From Amorphophallus konjac (Eukaryota; Streptophyta; Magnoliopsida; Alismatales; Araceae), in the NCBI GenBank assembly GCA_022559845.1, contig CM040126.1, positions 46,494,458-46,558,457 of the forward strand: a DNA stretch of 64,000 bases. The letters run 5' to 3'. The notes below the pieces were generated by a model that worked only from the letters and a program-made list of their open reading frames with translations, ran no database searches and had not been told where the DNA came from. The number at the start of each line of letters is the position of its first letter. Position 1 is the first letter of the stretch. This document shows, in pieces, positions 22,443 to 32,760 of the stretch. Both the position numbers and the translations under genes were made by a program.

Positions 22443-25407
22443 TCACTCGGCCGGTCTATCTCCCGGGCCACTACTGTCACCTGTGCCCTCACGATGCTTT
22501 ACTAGCGGTTCCACGGCGCTACTCTCCTCCTCGCGACGGCGTCGTCGCTCATCCTCCTCATTCCTCCGGTGGCCGGAGGAACCAGTGAAGTAGCCTCGGT
22601 AGGCGCTGCTCGGTGCAACACTCTGGCTCCTGCTAGCATCCGACATCTTTCCCAGAAGTCAGAGGGTGTCCTTCAGTCCCGCCACCACTCCCCTCATCTC
22701 AATAACCTGCACTCAGGACTGGTCTCGCTCGCTCCTCAGCCATGCAGCGTCCGCTCTGAGACGCTCCATCTCCGCCTCATCGGCACGACGGCGAGCTCCT
22801 CCTATGCTCAACCGCTCCACCTTTGCACGGAATCGCTCAGTCTCTGCCCTAGCACGCTCCGCCTCGGCCAAGGCCGTGGTCAGCTCTCTCGCCTGCATTA
22901 GCATTCATCACAGTTAGGCATTTGCATATCATAAGCATTTAAGTCTAAGAGCTCGGTTGGTTTTGCTTACCCTCTCCGTGAGAGTAGTCTCGGCTTCCTC
23001 AGCCAGAGCACTGCCCAGCAAAGTCCGCATCTCGCTCAGCCCTGCCTCCCGCAGGCTGGGACGAAGAGGAAGGAGCATCTGGTCCGCGTCGCTGTGCTCC
23101 CTCGGCTCGCTGCATTTTAGAAATCAGGTCAGTCACATTCATCATAAGCATTAAGCATAATTAAGTCTAAGGTTCAGGAAACTCACCAGAAGATCCAGCG
23201 CATGCTGGAGCTCATCCCTCTGCTGTACAGTGGCGTGGAGGAGTCCCTCGAGCTCTGCTATCCTACCCTAGGGGTCTAGCTGCATATAGCAAACCATGGG
23301 TCAGTGCATATAGATAGATAATTTAATTGAAGAGCATGAGTTTAGAAGTCATACCGGTCGACGGACGCCGCGGAACACATGGTCACCGTATCTCTGCGCG
23401 TAGGCCTTTAGGTTGGCCTCATCGCTGTCAGCTCGGGCTCTCACCTCCCGGCCCCTCCGTGTCCAATCTTGGACCTGGTCGTGCACTCGAGTAACCCAGT
23501 CGATGTCGCCACTGAGTCCCTTCGAGGATCTCCTGAAGCGCTCATCGTATCGCGCGGGGAACTCCACCTCTAGCTGATGTGCTCCTCTCATCCTCATGAT
23601 CAGCCGATGATGTAGAGGCTCGATGATGTTTAGGCAATGTAGCCAGATCTCTCGTCCGGCGTACGCCTGGGCTGCTTCCACCCAAGGCTGCCCCTCGTGA
23701 CCCTCGTCACGGTAAGGTGTCCAGCGCACCTGAAAAAGGCAGTTGAGTCTATGTCAACATTTAAAAGCATTTAGAGCATATAGAAGAGTTTGAGTTTAGA
23801 GTTTTACCGATGCATATGGGAAAGTGTCTATGTCGTCCTGGATCGCCTGAGCAAGGCGCCGGATCGACCCATGTCCCGTGCCACCACCCACCGTCTCGCG
23901 ATGGGGATCCGCTCAGGGTGTACCTCCTTCCCTCGCCCGATGCCAGGGAGATACAGGTAGCTCCAGACCTTCATAAGTCAAGTGTCAGCATATAGCAATA
24001 GCAAGCATATAGACAAGCATTTAAAGTTTAGAGTTTAGGGCATTTTACCTGTAGGAATGGCGAGAAGCCGCCCAGCATGGTCTGTCGGTCGGTCGTGCTC
24101 AGAGAGTCGAACAGGAACGCCAGGACCGCTGCTCCCCAAGCGTACTCTCCTACTCCGTCTAGGTCTCTCAGCAATGGGAGGAGCCTGCAGCTCACTCCGT
24201 CAGCCCTGGTCGCGAAGAGAAGCTTCCCGAATAGCAATATCAGGAAGCGCCGCAGGGTGACGTCTCCCTCTGGTCCCGGTCCTGCTGCCACTCTCCCCCG
24301 AACCTGGTCTATCACTCTCCCGATGTACTCCTCTGGCAGCTCCCCTACGGATATGGCCGCTCCCCTCAGCCCCAGGCTCTCCTGGAGTGTCACTCGTCCC
24401 AGCATGGAGGAGTGATGCCCTGGTCTCATCAGATCTAATCTGAGTAGCTCCTGCACCATCTCTCGGTAGTCTCCATATGTCCATCCTGTCACCGGCACTC
24501 CGTGGACCCACAATCCAGTGATCATCGCCATGTCTTCCAGCATGGGGATCATATGAGCCCACGGGAGATGAAAGCTTTGCTGACTAGATCCCATCTCTCG
24601 TGAAGGGCGTACAAGAGAGCTGTATCGATCCTGGTCACCTCAATACTCAGTAGCTCCCCGAAGCCCGTGGCTGTCAATCTCTCCCTCTGATAGTCCGGTA
24701 AGGCTTGGTACACCGCTCGGACTTGCAGCCAAGAGATCCGAGTCTGTCTCTTCCCCTGCACACATTTAGAATATAAGTTTGTCATTGCATTGCATTTTCA
24801 TTGCATTTCATATAAACAAAAATAACAAAAAATCAGATAAGACAAAAAACATAAAAAAACCAAAATTCTGTCTCTGATCCTATGGCGGCCATATCTTGGG
24901 CCGTCTGAGTCCTCTAGCGGCCATAGTATGGGCCGTCTGAGGGTGTAGTGGTCACTGGAACGACCGCTAACAACCCAGCAAGTGGGTGTTCTTCTCCTCA
25001 GCCCCAGGCTATGAAAATGACCCAAAGGGCCTACAAAGTGTTTTAATGGGTCCCCAGACCCATTCCCCTGTCCATTCATACACATGCATGGTTCTTAAAA
25101 ATCAAAGATGGAATTTTTAGGGCCGTCGGCCTACCTCGGACGATTGCCATCCAGTCACCGCCGCTGGTGCCTCCCCGGCCGCCGTGGCATCTTCCTCTTC
25201 CTCCATAGCTTCCCCAGGGCCCTCTTCCGCCGCGGGAACTTCTTCTTCCGCCGGTTGGGCCGCCGGCCTTGACTCCTTCGCCGGTGGGTTCACCTCCGCC
25301 GCCGGCTGTGTCCCCTCTGCATCTAGTCGCCGTTGAAGGCATTTGACCGCTCTTTTCTTCACCATCCTTGCGGTGGGGCGCAGTGGCCGCTGGTCGCTGG
25401 AGCTCAT
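22443..25407 (-). pseudogene. Antisense PMD gene with seven exons and a coiled-coil tail
   Basis: Minus-strand exons inferred from open frames and GT-AG borders: 25407-25135, 24755-24049, 23968-23808, 23729-23355, about 23267-23187, 23109-22971 and 22892-22443. Exon 1 encodes a Pro/Ala/Glu-rich head (MSSSDQRPLRPTARMVKKRA). Exons 2-4 encode the PMD: GFGELLSIEVTRID, HERWD, SFHLPWAHMIPMLEDMAMI, YAWGAAVLAFLFDSL, VWSYLYLPG, VRWTPYRDE. Exons 5-7 encode Arg/Glu/Ala-rich coiled coil (RIAELEGLL; AEAERARAETERFRAKVERL). Junctions 1/2 and 2/3 keep phase 0. Damage: a frameshift in exon 2 near 24585, one in exon 3 near 23850, and two TGA codons in exon 7. Antisense introns are not removed from the element's sense RNA, so they can survive retrotransposition. 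Confidence 0.68.
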
Positions 25408-26625
25408 GGTCGTCGGAGTAAGAGTGGGGTAGGGCTCCGTTTTGGGTGTTTTGATTGAATGAGCATAGAATGGGGGGAGTGAACGTTCGGTTTGTTTTTT
25501 TGAATGCCCAGGAAATTTGGCAGTCTATCATTAGACTGTTAAGATCCTTCTGGTGGTCCTACCTTCGACCGTTTGTCATCAGGGTGTTCTTCCTCGAAGG
25601 ATGTAAACTGACGTCCTTTAGCGGTCCATGTGTAGGCCGTTATGGTTTGTTAGCGGTTCTATTTTAGACTGTTTGTGGGATGAATTGTTTGATGAATTGC
25701 AAAGTTATATCTGTTATGCTTCATGCTTATTTTTTTTTTGATCTATTTGCTGATGGCAAACCTTTTCATTTGCAAAAATCATGAACGCCATCACGCTTTA
25801 TTATCGCTCGCCAGGCAGGTAAGTCAGGTAAGTATTTCGATCCCTAATCCCTTAATGCATTACTATATGTTATCTATGATATATTTCCTCGAGAACCGGC
25901 TGGTCATTCATGTGTTCTGGGATCTGATATTCCGCTCTAACAAAAACGATGATGATTTAGGTGCACATGTTTAATCGTTGGATAGGCCGTTAGGTTGGGA
26001 GAAATAGGGGACGATGGTTTTATCTTGCACGCCGTGGTTACAGATAGTATCTTGACCCTGATTTATCCAGTTTAGCAATAATATTCTCGAGTATCTTGCT
26101 ATTTTATCCTTTTTTTGCATTCGTTTTGATGATTTCTTTATTTTAGCCCGGCATGCATCATGCGCATCTTTGAGCATTCATGAGCTTCATCTGTCTGAAG
26201 TGTCTCAGTAATGGTGGATAACTATGTATCTATGGTCTTGGGTAAGGAGAGTCATTCCACTCTGAGTTGGAAGGTTTCCTTCGATCTACTTGCTCGGTTT
26301 GGTTAGCTGAGGATTCCTGTCTGGAGTTTAGTTAATCGTCTCTTTTACTTTCCACTTGCTCCGACCGCCTATCAGCCGTGTGTTCCAGTGAGGAGGTTGG
26401 TCGTGTTTTCCTTTCCTTTAGTTGTTAGTTCCTCCAGGCATGTGTCATTCGATTTTGCCGTTCTTTGTGATTGGTTCAAAGTTTTCCGGAAGATTCCTAT
26501 CGCTCGTTGGTTGAGGACGGGTGTCGGTTTACCTTAACGCCTGCTTTTCAGTCCACTCCGCTTCATTTTCGCTTCACCTCCATGTTCCATGTCGCTTTCG
26601 CTTCACCTCCACTCGTTCCCCTGCA
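25408..26625. other. Region between antisense PMD gene and polypurine tract
   Basis: No protein similarity is seen on either strand. It should contain the promoter of the minus-strand PMD gene. Four copies of the CGGTCTA/TAGACCG repeat lie at 25519-25674, about 110-270 bp upstream of that gene's start codon. Confidence 0.45.
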
Positions 26626-26648
26626 AAGAGGAATTAAGGAGGGGCATC
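26626..26648 (+). other. Polypurine tract of the Tat element
   Basis: A purine-rich run with AAGGAGGGGC lies directly before the TGTTGACATCC start of the 3' LTR. It would prime plus-strand DNA synthesis. Confidence 0.7.
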
Positions 26649-28456
26649 TGTTGACATCCGTTTTATGAGCAATGAGTTGGGTCGTCTCCTTATTTATCTT
26701 TATGATGCTCCGGATTATACGCCATTTTTTGGGTCATCTTGGTCAGTTTTGAGGCTTATTTCAAGGGTCATTCTCCTTGATTGGGTCTCACTCCTTATTT
26801 GTTTTTCCGTGGGTTGAAGCTTAGTAGGCCTTTCATTTGTTTTGCCATGCCACTGTCTCTGGCGGTCTATCAAACAGCCGTTTGATGACGTGTAGCGGTC
26901 TATCTTAAGGCTGTTTACTGACGCCAGAGTCCAGAGCCAACACCTTTCCTTTAGCCTTATCTGTTGTTATCCGTTGAGCTCTGGCGGTCTATCGTATGGC
27001 CGTTAGAGGCATTGTGGCGGTTTTACCTTAGACCGTTCCTTGGCTCCAGAGTCCTGTTCACGTGCTTTTCGCCCGTTGGTCTTATCTTTTGATGAACATT
27101 TGAGAGTGGCGGTCTATCCTTAGACCGTTTGTTCCAAGTGGCGGTTTATCGTAAGACCGTTTGTGCAGACAGAGAATCCTGCTAGAACTAGTTTTCTCTG
27201 CTATGCCGTGGCCAAATTAGAGTCTTGATTTGATGATTTCTCTCTCAATAGTGATCCTTAGAAGTTTCCGTTTGTTTCTATGGACTCTTGGGAGTGTTAT
27301 CTTCAAGAGTTTGCTAAGCTCTGCCCTACTTTTTTGCTGGAATCTCTCCAACTCGAACCTAGAGTTTGAGGGTCTATAAATAGAACCCTTAAGTTCATGG
27401 GTTAAAAGGAGAATTCTGGAGTTTGTGTCGAGGTGCTGCCGCATTCTGGAGCGAGTATCCATCAAGGAGAAGTGTTGTCTACGTCCATTAGCCTTCAAGT
27501 CCAGGGAGTATTAAGTTCCAAGTGTTTAATAGTATTATTTTCCTCTTTAGTTTCTTCCCCTCTTCATAGCATTCACAAGCATATTCTCCATCTTCCTCTT
27601 CCACGTTCTTTGCATCTCAATCACGTTTTTAAACATCCTCCTAGCTTTTTCACGCCCCACAGGGGTTAAAAAACCAAACCCCCAGGTATCCACCCTTTCT
27701 TTTGCATGTACTCTAGTTTATTTGCATTATAGTTGCTACACTTATCATAGGGCTAATTTGGGTTATTTTTTCTGTGCTCCTACACTCTTTTGCAGGTCTA
27801 CAGGGTTCCTAGCACGAGGCCCAGCTCTTCTAGCCGGCCAGGAGAAGTGGATATTCAAGTCCCAAGTTGCTGCTCTGTGTGCTCTGGTGGCTCTAGATTG
27901 GACCGTTTGTGAGGCTCTGGCGACTTATCGTAAGGCCATTTCTGTTTCGTTCGCGGCCTAATATTAGACCGTTTGCTCTCAGAGATCTATGGTTTTCATC
28001 TCCCGTGGGCGAGTGCTTCATCCTCCTCTTTCCAAGGCACTTATCTTAGCTTCGCTATTTTAATTACCTTGGTGGCGATCACACTTCCTTAGTTGGGTAT
28101 TGTTCATCATTGTCATCATCTTGCTTGCTCTTCTCTTTACTTTATTTGCTCCACGCCTATGGTGCGTGTTCTTGTTTTATTCCTTTGCTCCACGCCCCAG
28201 CGTGTGTGTTTTTATCTTTTTCTTCCTCATGAACATTGATGACATGCCCATGCTCCTGATTTTGGTGATTGTTTGAGTTAGGTTATTACTTGTTCACACA
28301 TCTTCACACGCATATATCTCGTACCACTACATTCATATCCACACACATCATCACATCACATTACACAAAAACCATCAACAATCGTCGCGCTTGATTTTGG
28401 CTTATCTGACTTACAGGCTCCAAAACTTTAAAACTTGTTCTTCTTTCTGTCTAACA
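26649..28456 (+). repeat. 3' LTR of the Tat element
   Basis: The start TGTTGACATCC follows the polypurine tract. The proposed end CTAACA at 28456 gives matching TGTT/AACA termini. A TATA box lies at 27375. Six palindromic units lie upstream of it and three downstream. The 5' LTR is outside the window, so the right border is an estimate and could lie within the AT-rich repeats that follow. Confidence 0.65.
27375..27383 (+). promoter_or_regulatory. TATA box of the Tat LTR
   Basis: TATAAATAG lies about 725 bp into the LTR. It is preceded at 212-514 bp by six copies of the palindromic unit. Confidence 0.55.
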
Positions 28457-28925
28457 GTGATAATTAATAAATATAATACTGTAATTATAATAAAATAAAT
28501 AAAAATACTAAAAAATTATATAAATTAAAAATTTATAAATATAATAGAATAATAATAATAAAATAATTATGAAAAAGATAAAAATCATATAAAATGATAA
28601 TTAATAAATGTAACATCATAATAATAGTTAAATAAATATGAAAATGACAAAAACCAAAAAAATTGAAAATGATAATTAATAAATGTAACGGTAAAATAAT
28701 AATTAAATAACTGAAAATGAGAAAAAAATATAAAAATGATAATTAATAAATGTAACATCATAATAATAGTAAACTAATTATGAAAATGATAAAGATCATA
28801 AAAATGATAATTAATAAATATACCAGTATAATAATAAATTAATTTTAAATTTGATAAAAAATATAAAATTGATAATTAATAAATGTAACACTATAACAAT
28901 AATATAAAACCACCTAATTGTGAAA
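28457..28925. repeat. AT-rich tandem repeat, about 65-75 bp unit, six copies
   Basis: The marker TGATAATTAATAAATRTAA recurs near 28459, 28596, 28670, 28735, 28805 and 28872. Units are degenerate and over 80% A+T by eye. It abuts the proposed end of the Tat LTR. Confidence 0.75.
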
Positions 28926-29394
28926 AGTGATAGAAAAATAATATAAACGTTTCGTTTCATTTAATCAGTGTCGTTTGATGATTAGGAAAGCTTCAGATCC
29001 GTGTTGGCAGAGTTAGGAAACTCATACACGGTTAAACCCATCAAACGAACTTGAGTTTCTTCAAGTTTCACCGCCATGAGATATTTGTCACCGTTATAGA
29101 GTTATTTATCACTGCTAACAGCTATTTGTCACGCACAGCATCTATTTGTCACCCTTATCGCTCACCAGCCATCGCCTTTGTTTCGCTTCAAAATATATCT
29201 TTTACTTCTGTTATCCATTTATCGCCCTTTAAAACTACAATTATACACACAATCTACACAACTCAACATAAAACACACATCCCCCGATAAAATCCACACA
29301 ACATATAACTCAATGAATAAAAGAAATTATAATTACATTAATTCAAATGTGTCATTTTTTACAATTACAATAACAAATCAACAGATATCCGTTG
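28926..29394. other. Intergenic DNA with 20-bp ATTTGTCAC tandem units
   Basis: Four degenerate units of about 20 bp with ATTTGTCAC or ATTTATCAC lie at about 29083-29165. Inverted counterparts occur at 47920-48030 on the other side of the LARD. The A/T-rich stretch 29230-29394 would be the 3' untranslated region of the minus-strand fragment that ends at 29395. Confidence 0.45.
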
Positions 29395-29573
29395 GATCAT
29401 CCTCTACCATCACCAGTTGCAGAAGAATCACCTCTCTCAGATGACTCCTCTTGCCCAACAACTGCTGCGTTTAGCTCAGTTGGATCGACTTCTTCCACTT
29501 CATCCTCTATACACAACCGAAGTGGCTCGGCAGATTCGATCAGATGAAGATCAGAAACAACCAACTCTGCAGT
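29395..29573 (-). pseudogene. C-terminal coding fragment of an unknown gene, cut by the LARD
   Basis: The minus strand has an open, acidic, low-complexity frame (LVVSDLHLIESAEP; EDEVEEVDPTELNAAVV) that stops with TGA at 29395 and is followed by AT-rich, UTR-like DNA. At 29573 it meets the LARD edge. Across the insertion, after removing one copy of the GCAGT duplication, the frame runs on without a stop into 47048-47104. I do not recognise the family. Codon usage is normal, and the composition (Glu, Ser, Asp) suggests a disordered tail. It could be the last exon of a host gene or a gene fragment carried by a DNA transposon. Confidence 0.5.
29569..29573. repeat. Left target-site duplication of the LARD (GCAGT)
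   Basis: GCAGT lies directly before the 5' LTR and again directly after the 3' LTR (47043-47047), a perfect 5-bp match. Confidence 0.93.
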
Positions 29574-29814
29574 TGTGGACACCAAAAATTGCACATCCAG
29601 ATATCCTGCTCGGACTCGCATCAACAACGGCACCGAGTGAAGAAACCCCTGGGAGACTGGTCATCCGGACTCCCCAAATATGCACACTGCCGTGAAGCCG
29701 TCCCCGGAGTCACGACAGCGAAGAGAAACCAACCCCCGGGAAGCTCATAACCCATGGGCCCCGAAGAAAAATTAAATGGACCGCAACTCGTGCTCACAGG
29801 GGGCCCAAACCTGC

Positions 29815-30110
29815 CCCAGCGGCACACCCTCTGGCCCTCCAACGGCACGCCCCTGCTGGCCCTCAGCGGCACACCCAGGCTGCCCTCCAGCGGCACGCCC
29901 CTGCTGGCCCTTCAGTGGCACACCCACTTTGGCTCTCCAGCGGCACACTTCCCCTCGCCCTCTAGCAGCACGCTCCTCCAAAGCTATCAGCGGCACACCC
30001 ATGGCAGCACCCCTGCCGCACGCCCGCGAGCTCCTCCAGCGGCATGCTGTTGCAGGCTTCCGGCGGCACACTCTTCCAGTCTTCCAGCGGTATAGGTTTT
30101 TGCCCAGTTA
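29815..30110. repeat. GCGGCACACC array in LARD U3
   Basis: About twelve units of 24-25 bp share the core AGCGGCACACC or AGCGGCACGCC with CCTCC spacers. It lies 220-520 bp upstream of the TATA box at 30331. It is repeated in the 3' LTR at about 42575-42850. Confidence 0.75.
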
Positions 30111-30330
30111 GTGGCACACTTTGGTCTGTTCTTCATCCAGTACAGCCCGACAGAACAAATGTAACGCCATGCCCTATGGCCATTGGCGCGCAGCAGGCCA
30201 AGCTGAGGTGTCGTCCCCTCGTGAAGGCACGGTGGCTACTCTCTGCCACCAAGGATGACCCAATCAAATCCCGTTTAATGCCGGTCATGTTCCCGCCATC
30301 ACCGTGTCGGCCCGGACGCTCCCGCTGGAG

Positions 30331-30340
30331 ATATATATAT
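30331..30340 (+). promoter_or_regulatory. TATA box of LARD 5' LTR
   Basis: ATATATATAT is followed by CCCCCTCTCC and a purine-rich leader. It is conserved in the 3' LTR at 43090-43099. Confidence 0.6.
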
Positions 30341-32520
30341 CCCCCTCTCCATGCGAATAGATGAGAGAGAGAATAGACGAAGGGAGACGCGCAGAAGAGA
30401 AGAGAAGAAGAGAAAGAAAAGAAGAGAAGAAGAAGAGAGAAGAAGAGAAGGAGCCTGCCGCTCCCGCCACCGTCTGTGCGAAGGGAAGGAGAAAAGAGAG
30501 AAGAGAAGAAGAGAAGAAGGGGGGGAGCTCATGCTCCGTCCCTCTTCCCTATTGTATCCCATTCCCCCTCCTCACCGTGGCTTGTTCTTTCTTGCTTCTT
30601 CCATTTTCCCTTTGTTTGTGTTGCAATGTATTAGCTCCTTTGGGGCATTCCTCTTGTGAGAATAGAAATAGAAGGCTTGCGAATATTTTTGATGTTTTTT
30701 TAAGGCATTTCTTGTGTGTTTGCATCCCCTGATGTTTTCCTCCCCTTTCGATTTTCCACCAACTACTTCTGAGTGCCACGGCTTCCCTCAAGTGTTTCAC
30801 CCTGGGGACTTCTCCCTCAGCTGGTGCATCCCTCGCCCAAACCTAGCCCGGTGCGTTTGCATCTTCTTTCCATCGGCACACCTCTATACTGCGCCTTCTG
30901 GCCCGGCACGCATGGTCTCTCCCTAGCCCGGCACACTTGGCCTCTTCATTACCCGGCACGCCTGGCCTCCCCCTTTGGCCGGCACACCTTGCTGTGCCTC
31001 CAGCGGCACACCTTGTTGCGCCCCAGCGGCACACCTTGCCGTGCCTCTAGCGGCACACCCTGCCCGTGCCCTACCGTGCCTCCAGCGGCACGCCCTGCCG
31101 GTGCCTCCAACGGCACACCCCACCTGTGCCTCTGCCGGCACACCTGCTACGTCCTCTTACCCGGTGCACCCCAGCCCGCCTTAGGCGTGGTCCTTATTCG
31201 CCGGTTCCTCCGGGCTTTCCGAATTGTTATCAAAGGTGTCGTCTCCCTTGGCACGCACCTCAAATTGTCAGGTTCCGCCACTCCATGTGGGCGCGTTCCC
31301 TTTATCCCCCTTACCATCCGGGTCAAGGGGAGATGCTGCCGAATTTTCGTCAGAATTAACCTAATAACAACAACAATAAAAGAAAAGTAATAATGCAGAA
31401 AAGGAAATAACAAATAAAATGGATAAACACTAATGCACCGGCTTCGCTAAAATAACAAAGAAACCCCGGAGATCCCGAACAACCGAATACTCGCATCTTT
31501 ATGACTGACCACCGAACGTAACCACAAACATGGCTCACATTAATAAAAGAGAAATCAAATCAAAGTCCCACGCATGCATTTCATGAATAAAAGAACACCC
31601 CACATGTGCATCTCATGAATTAGAGAATCTCGTTCAACCCCTCAAGACCCATCTGCATAGACCCTTCCTTTGGTCCAGCCCCAGCTGCATTGACCCTTGG
31701 CAAACCGTGCCCTTCACTCGTCCTATATGTGCGCCAGCCTCGTTCCGCATATGCAGTCCACGAATAAAAGAAGCTCATCATATGCATTTCATAAATAAAA
31801 GAAAGCCAGACTAGCCCCTTTTGCATCTCACGAGTAGAAGGAGCTCCCCACATGGGTCTCTTGAATAAAAGAAAAGAAGAAGAACTCTCCTCTGAACTAA
31901 CCTAGCCCGGCACACCCTGGCTCGTGCCCTGCCCGGCACACTCCCTAGTCCCCCCCTCGCCGGTACACCTCCAATCAACCTAGCCCGGCACACCGTAGTC
32001 TGCACCCCAGCCCGGCACACTTCAACTGCCTCACCCGATGCACTTGCACCTTTCCCCAGCGGCACACTCTCCCGCCGCTCCAACCCGGCACACCCCCAAC
32101 CTCCGCCGGTATACCCTGCCTTGAAGCTTCCCCGACACACTGAACCCCACTTCTTTGAACCCTCCAGGGGCACAGCCCCTGTCCCTCTTCCCCGGTACAC
32201 TCCAGCCACCCTTCGCCGGCACGCCCCAGTCCGGTCTTCCCCGGTGCACCTCCAGCCTCCCAGCCCGGCATACCCCTTTGGAGCCCAGGCCGACAGACTC
32301 TAGCCCTCACCTCCATCGGCATACATTCGAGACCACGCTCCCCTAGCACACTCAGTCCAGTCTTCCCCGGTACACTCCCCATTCCTTACCCGGTACACTC
32401 GCCAGCACCCAACCTGACACGCTCTACTCAGCTCCTTCGCCGGCACACCAACCTCAGCTTCCCCGGTACACACCTCTCTTTAGCCCTCTTGGACCCATCC
32501 CCCCACACGTACCCCAGACA

Positions 32521-32760
32521 CAATAATAATAATAATAATAATAACAAACTCACAAAAAGGGATGAGCAATAACAAAAAAATAAATAAATAATAATAATAA
32601 ATTCAAAAATAAACAAATAATAATAAATAAATAAATAATAATAATAATAATAAGCTCAAGAAATAATAAATAAATGAATAATGGCCAAAATAATAATAAA
32701 TAGTAATAATAATAAACTCACCAAGAAAATATATAAAAATAAAAATAATAATAATAATAA
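32521..32760. repeat. AAT-type microsatellite region in LARD 5' LTR
   Basis: Interrupted (AAT)n and (AAATAA)n runs. The counterpart in the 3' LTR is at 45241-45475 with different repeat numbers, which accounts for part of the length difference between the LTRs. Confidence 0.85.

Larger units (their letters stand above)
19974..27974. repeat. Dispersed family of 26 CGGTCTA/TAGACCG inverted repeats
   Basis: Units of about 20-24 bp have arms close to AGCGGTCT and AGACCGCT or AGACCGTTTG around a 4-8 bp AT-rich centre. Copies start near 19974, 20004, 20071, 20103, 20172, 20205, 22066, 22099, 22154, 22187, 24884, 24916, 24946, 25519, 25551, 25620, 25651, 26861, 26894, 26984, 27015, 27108, 27139, 27886, 27919 and 27952. 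Nearly all come in pairs or triplets 30-33 bp apart. They lie only in non-coding parts: flanks and the long intron of the antisense genes, and the LTR. The copy at 20172 has a perfect 8-bp stem. The copy at 22154 is strongly degenerate. Confidence 0.8.
1..28456 (+). mobile_element. Tat/Ogre-clade Ty3-gypsy element, 5' truncated by window, nested insertion inside
   Basis: The element is seen from just before its gag start to a candidate 3' LTR end. Order on the + strand is gag, protease, (nested element 3456-14267), RT, RNase H remnant, second archaeal-type RNase H, integrase, a long 3' region with antisense genes, polypurine tract and 3' LTR. The extra RNase H after the normal one and the long 3' region with antisense PMD genes are known traits of the Tat clade. 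Without the nested copy it spans about 17.6 kb even though the 5' LTR is missing, which fits Ogre-sized elements. Coding parts hold many stops and several frameshifts, so it cannot encode working proteins. The right border rests on TGTT...AACA termini only, because the 5' LTR and target duplication are outside the window. Confidence 0.8.

Noticed and set aside
1..28456. Integrated pararetrovirus (caulimovirid)
   Set aside because: Integrase with D,D,E blocks, an archaeal-type RNase H and LTR landmarks show an LTR retrotransposon; no movement or coat protein is seen.
29754..32382. Many frames of 90-135 codons in the LARD LTRs (Gly/Arg/Cys- or Pro/Thr-rich)
   Set aside because: They come from CGGCACACC-type repeats, occur in both LTRs, and overlap on both strands.
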